Assembly (NCBI GenBank): GCA_017469845.1
Contig: JAFUFP010000006.1
Coordinates: forward strand, 1-64,000
Origin: Bacteroidales bacterium
GTDB lineage: Bacteria; Bacteroidota; Bacteroidia; Bacteroidales; UBA932
Direction of reading: 5' to 3'
DNA: 64,000 nucleotides
The notes under the pieces were generated by a model. It searched no databases. It worked only from the letters and a program-made list of their open reading frames with translations, and was not told where the DNA came from. The translations under genes and the position numbers were made by a program. Positions 58,730 through 64,000 of the stretch are shown in pieces (within the stretch, counting starts at the first letter, position 1; every line of letters begins with the position of its first letter).

Positions 58730-60466
58730 ATGGCGGAAAAATCGCAGGACAGGGCATACATGATACCGACCTCCAAGAAGGAGGTCGACGCTCTCGGGTG
58801 GGATTATATCGACATCATAATCTTCTCCGGTGACGCCTTCATCGACCATCCTTCTTTCGGGACGGCCGTCATAGCGAGGTGGCTCCAGAAATGGGGCTAC
58901 CGCGTCGCTGTCGTACCTCAACCCAACTGGAGGGATGACCTGAGGGATTTCCGGAAGCTCGGTGCCCCGAGGCTGTATTTCGGTGTGAACGGCGGTGCGA
59001 TGGATTCGATGGTGAACCATTACACGGCTGCCAAGAGGCTCCGCCATGACGATGCCTACACTCCCGAAGGCAAAGCCGGGCAGAGGCCCGATTATGCGGT
59101 GTCCGTCTATACCAAGATACTGAAGAAGATCTATCCGGATGTCCCTGTCGTCATAGGCGGAATCGAGGCTTCGCTTCGAAGAGTCACGCACTATGACTGG
59201 TGGAAGGACGACCTCATGCCGTCGATCCTTGTCTGGAGCGGCGCCGACTACCTGTGTTACGGGATGGGTGAAAGGCCGATGCTCGAACTCACCCGGGGCA
59301 TCGAGGCCGGAAGGTCTCCCCACCAGATGCACAAGATTCCGCAGATTGCCTTCTACATGAGCGGAACCCCCAAGGTGCAGGATCCCCTCGTTCTCCATTC
59401 CTACGAGGAATGCCGTCAGAGCAAGAAGGCCTTCGCCGAGAACTTCCACCTCATAGAGACCCATGCCAACATGATGCATCCCGCCACCATCATTGAACCG
59501 GTGGGGGACGGGTACGTGCAGATCAATCCCCCTTATCCTCCGGCTACACAGGAGGAGATGGATTCGTTCTGGGATCTTCCCTACACCAAGCTTCCCCATC
59601 CCCGGTACAAGGGCAAGAGGATACCGGCGTACGACATGATAAAGTTCTCCATAAACACCCACAGGGGCTGTTTCGGAGGATGCAATTTCTGTACGATCGC
59701 CGCCCATCAGGGCAAGTTCATCCAGAACCGCAGCGAAGAATCCATCCTTTCGGAAGTGAAGGCTCTCAATGACTTGCCTGGTTTCGCAGGGAACATCTCC
59801 GATCTCGGGGCCCCGACGGCCAACATGTACGGAATGAAGGGCAAGGACCCCTCCAAGTGCGAAATCTGCCGGAGGAAGTCCTGTCTTTTCCCTTCACCGT
59901 GTTCCAACATGGACAGGGACCATACCCGCCTTCTGAAGCTTTACCGTAGGGTCGGTCAGGTCAAGGGAATCCGCCACGCCTACATAGGAAGCGGCATCCG
60001 TTACGACCTATTCCTCGACGAGAAGGGCTTTGTCGACAAGAGCAGCCAGCCTTACCTCAAGGAACTCGTCCTGGACCATACGTCGGGAAGGCTCAAGGTC
60101 GCTCCGGAACATACCGAAGACAAGGTCCTCCAGTATATCGCCAAACCTTCCTTCAGGCTTTTCGAAAGGCTGAGGAAAGAATTCGACAAGATAAACAGGG
60201 AAGCGGGCAGACATTGCGAACTGGTGCCGTACTTCATCTCGTCCCATCCCGGATGCACGATGAAGGACATGGAGAACCTATCCAAGCAACCCGCCCTGAA
60301 GGGCCTGTACATGGACCAGGTGCAGGATTTCACGCCGACTCCCATGACGACTTCGTCGGTGATGTTCTATAGTGGATTGGATCCCAGGACGATGAAGCCC
60401 GTATTCGTGGAAAGGGACCTTGAGAAGAAGAAGCTTCAGAAGTCTTTCTTTTTCCGCCGCAAGTGA
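58730..60466 (+). CDS. ygiQ: YgiQ-family radical SAM protein
   Basis: 578 residues. N-terminal cobalamin-binding-like part (about 20-200, with WDYIDIIIFSGDAFIDHPSFGTAVIARWL and VVIGGIEASLRR), radical SAM core with C314-x3-C318-x2-C321 in RGCFGGCNFCTI, and a second Cys cluster CEICRRKSCLFPSPC (about 385-400) characteristic of UPF0313. Binds a [4Fe-4S] cluster and S-adenosylmethionine; the reaction is not established. Slightly shorter than the enterobacterial protein (about 700 residues) because the C-terminal extension is missing. Confidence 0.9.
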   Translation: MAEKSQDRAYMIPTSKKEVDALGWDYIDIIIFSGDAFIDHPSFGTAVIARWLQKWGYRVAVVPQPNWRDDLRDFRKLGAPRLYFGVNGGAMDSMVNHYTAAKRLRHDDAYTPEGKAGQRPDYAVSVYTKILKKIYPDVPVVIGGIEASLRRVTHYDWWKDDLMPSILVWSGADYLCYGMGERPMLELTRGIEAGRSPHQMHKIPQIAFYMSGTPKVQDPLVLHSYEECRQSKKAFAENFHLIETHANMMHPATIIEPVGDGYVQINPPYPPATQEEMDSFWDLPYTKLPHPRYKGKRIPAYDMIKFSINTHRGCFGGCNFCTIAAHQGKFIQNRSEESILSEVKALNDLPGFAGNISDLGAPTANMYGMKGKDPSKCEICRRKSCLFPSPCSNMDRDHTRLLKLYRRVGQVKGIRHAYIGSGIRYDLFLDEKGFVDKSSQPYLKELVLDHTSGRLKVAPEHTEDKVLQYIAKPSFRLFERLRKEFDKINREAGRHCELVPYFISSHPGCTMKDMENLSKQPALKGLYMDQVQDFTPTPMTTSSVMFYSGLDPRTMKPVFVERDLEKKKLQKSFFFRRK

Positions 60467-60592
60467 AAAAAATCCAAAAAAAGTTGTTTCGCTATTGCTG
60501 CGTTCGAACAAATGTCTTAATATTGCAGCGTCAAAAAAGACAGGATAGATTTTTTTCAGCAATCAAACCAGAAACAAACCATTTTTGATTAT

Positions 60593-60949
60593 ATGGCAAC
60601 AGTTCAGAAGAGAAGAGCGGTGACAAGTTATGAGAAAATGTCAGATGAGCTCGCCGCCGCTTTCGCGCAGAAATACCCAAAGGGATATAGCGACTATTTT
60701 CCTGACTTGGTGAAGTATCCCAAGCCGGACGGGACATTCTTCTATGCCGTCACAGTCGAGATTCCCGATGCGATTTACCTCGTGAAGATAAAAGTCAAGA
60801 CCGATGACGCCTCCGACATCGAAAGGTGGCTTGAAGGTGAGGAAGATGACGGTTCCGAGGAGAACACTTCAACCGGAAGCGAGGGCGGAAACGAACTCCC
60901 CGATGACAACATCTCCCAGTATTCCGAGGACGATTCTTCAGAAGGATAG
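60593..60949 (+). CDS. Small conserved acidic protein of unknown function
   Basis: 118 residues, cytoplasmic. Folded part (about 1-75): VTSYEKMSDELAAAFAQKYPKGYSDYFPDLVKY and GTFFYAVTVEIPDAIYLVKIKV; the last 40 residues are an acidic, serine-rich, probably disordered tail (EGEEDDGSEEN...). I recognise the pattern only as a conserved hypothetical of Bacteroidota. Own transcription unit: 126 bp after ygiQ and ended by a strong terminator. Confidence 0.75.
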   Translation: MATVQKRRAVTSYEKMSDELAAAFAQKYPKGYSDYFPDLVKYPKPDGTFFYAVTVEIPDAIYLVKIKVKTDDASDIERWLEGEEDDGSEENTSTGSEGGNELPDDNISQYSEDDSSEG

Positions 60950-60988
60950 TTGCCCCTTTGAAATACATCCCGTTCCGGGAAATCTTTT

Positions 60989-61015
60989 TGCCGCGTGTTT
61001 TTACGCGGCATTTTT
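60989..61015 (+). terminator. Intrinsic terminator after the small acidic protein
   Basis: Perfect 8-bp stem TGCCGCGT/ACGCGGCA with T-rich loop and five T. Confidence 0.9.
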
Positions 61016-61052
61016 GTTTCTTCCCGCACGACTTTGTAACTTTACGATTCCA

Positions 61053-62834
61053 ATGGGCACAACTCCTCATAGACAGAACCCTCTTATGGGGAAACTCCGG
61101 TCTCTTCCGGAGAAGAACCGCCTTTTGATCCTGTCGCTGGTGGTCGGTCTACTGAGCGGAGGCGCCGCCGTTCTCCTTCATTCGCTGATCAACCTGATAA
61201 GGGGAGGGCTGCATTCCGCTTTCGAAGGGAAGGCCGACATCCTTCTGTACCTTGTCCTTCCCGGAGTGGGAATGCTCGTTTCGCTTTTCATCGTCAGGTA
61301 TCTCATCAAGGACAACATCGGCCACGGGGTCACCAAAGTGCTCGTCGCCGTGTCGAAGAACGAGTCCAGGATCCGTCCCCACAACATGTGGTCTTCCGTC
61401 CTCACCAGTTCCCTCACGATCGGATTCGGAGGATCTGTCGGAGCGGAGGCCCCGATCGTCTATACCGGAGCCGCCATCGGCTCGAACTTCGCCCGATATC
61501 TGCGCATGTCCTACCGCAGCGCCACGATTCTCATCGGATGCGGAGCGGCAGGCGCGATCGCGGGAATATTCAAGGCCCCCCTGGCGGGAGTCCTCTTCAC
61601 TCTCGAGATACTTCTTTTCAATATCTCGATGACTTCGATGATGCCGCTTCTGCTGTCGACGGTCTCGGCGGCGATGGTGTCATACATCTTCACGGGGGAT
61701 TCGCTGCCTTTCGAATGCACCCTTTCCCCATTCAATATAGCGAACGTTCCGTTCTATATTCTGCTGGGATTCTTCTGCGGACTGATTTCGCTGTATTTCC
61801 TGAGGATGACGCTCCATATGGAAGACAAGCTTTCATCCCTGAAGAAGCCTTTCCTCAAGTGGTTCGTATGCTCGCTCCTTCTTGGCGGCCTCATCCTTCT
61901 TTTCCCTCCTCTGTACGGTGAAGGGTACGATTTCCTGCATCCGTTGCTGACGGGAGGGGAGATTTCCTACGACATGTCCATCCTCTCGGAGCTTCCCGCT
62001 TCCCCTTGGATAGTTCCCCTGTTTTTCCTCGCCGTCATGCTCCTCAAGGTCTTCTCCATGACATTCACCAATGCCGGAGGAGGAGTCGGAGGAACGTTCG
62101 GACCGACGCTTTTCGTCGGTGCGTTGGCGGGATTCGTGCTGGCGAGGACACTCAATCTCATTTTCGCGAACGAAAACATCTCCGTTCCCGAACAGAACTT
62201 CGTCCTTGTCGGCATGGCCGGACTCATGGCCGGAGTGATGCAGGCGCCGATGACGGCCATCTTCCTCATAGCCGAGATGACGGGAGGGTATGAACTCTTC
62301 CTTCCGCTCATCCTCACTTCGACGATTTCCTTCGGTACGATGAGGATGTTCGAGCAGTACTCAATCTACACCAAGAGGATCGCGGCTTCCGGGGAACTGC
62401 TGACGCACGACTCGGACCAGGCTGTTCTGACGCTTCTCCGTACGACCGACCTTGTGGAAAAGGATTTCTCGACGATAGAAATCGACGCCACTTTGGGGAA
62501 ATTCGTGCAGGTGATCGGAGAATCCCGCAGGAACCTTTTCCCGGTGATAGATTCAAAGGGCCATTTCCAGGGATACGTTTCACTTGAGGACGTGAGAAAG
62601 GACATGTTCAATGCCGGACTCTACGAAAAGCGTCATGTGTTCAACTACATGCGTTCGGCTCCGGCTTACGTTTACGAGAACGAGAACATGGAAAGCGTGA
62701 TGCGCAAGTTCGAGTCCACCGACGCCTGGAACCTTCCCGTCGTGAAGGAGGACAGGACTTATCTCGGGTTCGTGTCGAAGTCCAAGATCTTCTCCGCCTA
62801 CCGCAACGAACTCAAGGAACTCTCACAGGACTAG
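61053..62834 (+). CDS. CLC-family chloride channel/antiporter with C-terminal CBS domains
   Basis: 593 residues from ATG 61053; the long open frame back to 60804 overlaps the preceding gene and terminator. About ten hydrophobic helices (about 25-440). CLC elements: GFGGSVGAEAPIVYTGAAIGS (the Glu corresponds to the gating glutamate of the G-x-E-G-P loop), GAAGAIAGIFKAPLAGVLFTLE, and NAGGGVGGTFGPTLFVGALAG (G-x-F-x-P loop). Two CBS motifs follow (about 465-590, DLVEKDFSTIEIDATLGKFV and APAYVYENENMESVMRKF). Transports chloride across the inner membrane; the CBS pair may sense nucleotides. Near-consensus -7 TAACTTTA at 61037-61044. Confidence 0.9.
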   Translation: MGTTPHRQNPLMGKLRSLPEKNRLLILSLVVGLLSGGAAVLLHSLINLIRGGLHSAFEGKADILLYLVLPGVGMLVSLFIVRYLIKDNIGHGVTKVLVAVSKNESRIRPHNMWSSVLTSSLTIGFGGSVGAEAPIVYTGAAIGSNFARYLRMSYRSATILIGCGAAGAIAGIFKAPLAGVLFTLEILLFNISMTSMMPLLLSTVSAAMVSYIFTGDSLPFECTLSPFNIANVPFYILLGFFCGLISLYFLRMTLHMEDKLSSLKKPFLKWFVCSLLLGGLILLFPPLYGEGYDFLHPLLTGGEISYDMSILSELPASPWIVPLFFLAVMLLKVFSMTFTNAGGGVGGTFGPTLFVGALAGFVLARTLNLIFANENISVPEQNFVLVGMAGLMAGVMQAPMTAIFLIAEMTGGYELFLPLILTSTISFGTMRMFEQYSIYTKRIAASGELLTHDSDQAVLTLLRTTDLVEKDFSTIEIDATLGKFVQVIGESRRNLFPVIDSKGHFQGYVSLEDVRKDMFNAGLYEKRHVFNYMRSAPAYVYENENMESVMRKFESTDAWNLPVVKEDRTYLGFVSKSKIFSAYRNELKELSQD

Positions 62835-62866
62835 ACCTTGTCCGTAAACATAGAAAAACCCCCATC

Positions 62867-64000
62867 ATGAAAGATATATACATTTCATTCGTATGCGAAC
62901 GCCTGTCCCTCAAGGATTGGCAGGTCGTGAACTGCATAACCCTCCTCGAGGAGGGCAACACCATCCCCTTCATAAGCCGTTACCGCAAGGAACGGACCGG
63001 AGGACTCGATGATGCGGAAGTCGCCGAGATCAAGCACTGGTACGACGCCTTCACCGAGATGGAAAAGCGCAAGGAGACCATTCTCGGGGTGATTTCGTCC
63101 CAGGGCAAGCTGACCGGGGAACTGGAGAAGAGGATAACGGAAACCATCTCTCCGAGTGAACTCGAAGACCTGTATCTCCCTTTCCGTCCAAAGAGAAGGA
63201 CCAGGGCCACCGTGGCCAAGGAAGCGGGCTTGGAGCCCCTTGCCGACGCCATGTGGGATTTCTCGGCGTACAATCCAGAGCGCGAGGCCTCGAAATATGT
63301 CGGTGACAAGGTTCCTTCGGTCGAGGACGCCCTTGCCGGAGCGAGGGACATCATCGCCGAGAGACTCTCCGAGACGGCTTCGGTGAGGGAAACCCTCCGT
63401 GGGGTGTTCAGGATGCGCAATCTCGTATGCAAGGCGACCAAGGCGGCTTCTTCTTCCCCCGACGCCCAGAAATACAAAGGATACTTCGATTTCAGGGAAC
63501 CTCTCCAGAGGATGGCTCCCCATAGGCTCCTGGCCGTCCTTCGTGCTGCGGACGAAGGCTTCCTTTCGCTGAAGATCGACGCTGACCCCGGGAGGAGCGC
63601 TTCGAAGATGTACTACGACCTCTGCCACGGAAGAAAGTACCCTTCACGTGCGCTTGAGGAGCAGCTCAAGGAAGCGATAGCGGACTCATACTCCAGGCTC
63701 CTTTCGCCTTCCATTACGACCGAAGTGCTGAAGGAATACAAGGAAAAGGCCGACATCGAATCCATCCGTGTCTTCGGGGAGAACCTCCGTCAGCTGTTGC
63801 TTTCTCCTCCCGTGGGACAGAAGAGGACCCTGGCCATCGATCCCGGTTTCCGGAACGGCTGCAAGACCGTCTGCCTGGATGCGCAGGGGAACCTCCTCCA
63901 TCATGAGATCATCTTCCCGCATCCTCCCCAGAACAGGAAGATCGAGGCTATGACCCGGATCGCCGACATGGTCGAAAAATACGGGATCGAAGCCGTGGCC
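62867..64000 (+). CDS. tex: Tex-type RNA-binding transcription accessory protein (N-terminal part)
   Basis: The first 378 codons, open to the window edge. MKDIYISFVCERLSLKDWQVVNCITLLEEGNTIPFISRYRKE is the Tex N-terminal helical region, followed by GLDDAEVAEIKHWYDAFTEMEKRKETIL, ELEDLYLPFRPKRRTRATVAKEAGLEPLA and, from about residue 315, the YqgF/RNase H-like domain start KRTLAIDPGFRNGCKTV. The helix-hairpin-helix and S1 domains would lie beyond the window. Tex binds nucleic acid and affects transcription or RNA turnover. It begins 32 bp after the CLC stop. Confidence 0.92.
   Translation, partial: MKDIYISFVCERLSLKDWQVVNCITLLEEGNTIPFISRYRKERTGGLDDAEVAEIKHWYDAFTEMEKRKETILGVISSQGKLTGELEKRITETISPSELEDLYLPFRPKRRTRATVAKEAGLEPLADAMWDFSAYNPEREASKYVGDKVPSVEDALAGARDIIAERLSETASVRETLRGVFRMRNLVCKATKAASSSPDAQKYKGYFDFREPLQRMAPHRLLAVLRAADEGFLSLKIDADPGRSASKMYYDLCHGRKYPSRALEEQLKEAIADSYSRLLSPSITTEVLKEYKEKADIESIRVFGENLRQLLLSPPVGQKRTLAIDPGFRNGCKTVCLDAQGNLLHHEIIFPHPPQNRKIEAMTRIADMVEKYGIEAVA

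Noticed and set aside
60804..61052. N-terminal extension of the CLC channel
   Set aside because: It overlaps the small acidic protein gene and the strong terminator at 60989-61015.
1..64000. CRISPR array, prophage or transposon
   Set aside because: No regularly spaced repeats, cas genes, phage structural genes, transposases or long terminal inverted repeats were seen on either strand.

Overview
The window looks like a chromosomal segment of a fairly GC-rich member of Bacteroidota, most likely an uncultured gut- or rumen-type Bacteroidales. The reasons are two SusC/SusD pairs, two giant hybrid two-component regulators (HTCS), many exported glycoside hydrolases, promoters matching the Bacteroidota -7 element TAnnTTTG, and A/T-rich leaders instead of Shine-Dalgarno sites. 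I see no phage, insertion sequence, integrase or CRISPR array.

Positions 1-16.8 kb hold the first polysaccharide utilization locus (PUL1). It contains the tail of a DUF1593/Sde182-type protein, a small Rpn-type nuclease remnant, a GH2 beta-galactosidase with an inserted LamG domain, a GH30 enzyme, HTCS-1 (minus strand), SusC-1, SusD-1 and a nucleoside-hydrolase-like protein. The promoters of the GH2-GH30 operon and of susC-1 share a nearly identical two-copy operator at the same distance from the -7 element, so HTCS-1 probably controls both. Positions 17-30.6 kb hold a GH51 and a GH3 gene, HTCS-2 (minus strand) and SusC-2/SusD-2.

Positions 30.7-43.1 kb are the most unusual part. A GH2 enzyme is fused in frame to a xylose-isomerase-like (sugar phosphate isomerase/epimerase, SPI) TIM barrel. 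It is followed by a DUF1080 (3-keto-disaccharide hydrolase family) lipoprotein and a GH43-CBM6 enzyme, and faces a convergent unit of beta-carbonic anhydrase plus a Tat-exported FMN-dependent alpha-hydroxy-acid dehydrogenase. A second set follows a few kb on as one compact minus-strand operon: DUF1080 - Tat/FMN dehydrogenase - SPI lipoprotein. All three families therefore occur twice, all carry export signals, and no Gfo/Idh oxidoreductase (the usual 3-keto-forming partner) is present. I infer a periplasmic oxidative glycoside-processing module attached to the PULs.

Positions 43.4-64 kb are mostly housekeeping or general genes: an ECF sigma factor with a probable anti-sigma protein and a DUF2807 protein, a BaiN/HI0933-type flavoprotein, tRNA-Thr(CGT), a FucP-type sugar permease operon containing an AT-rich orphan gene, a metal/cobalamin-type binding lipoprotein, a FAH-like protein, a DEDDh exonuclease, dnaN, an HtrA-family protease, the primary sigma factor, argS, a YgiQ-family radical SAM enzyme, a small acidic protein, a CLC channel with CBS domains, and the start of tex.

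As a system, the SusCD pairs would import oligosaccharides trimmed by the GH2, GH30, GH51, GH3 and GH43 enzymes. The set suggests an arabinose- and galactose/glucose-containing plant polysaccharide, but the substrate cannot be fixed from sequence alone. The functional statements are family-level assignments read from motifs; nothing was searched against a database.
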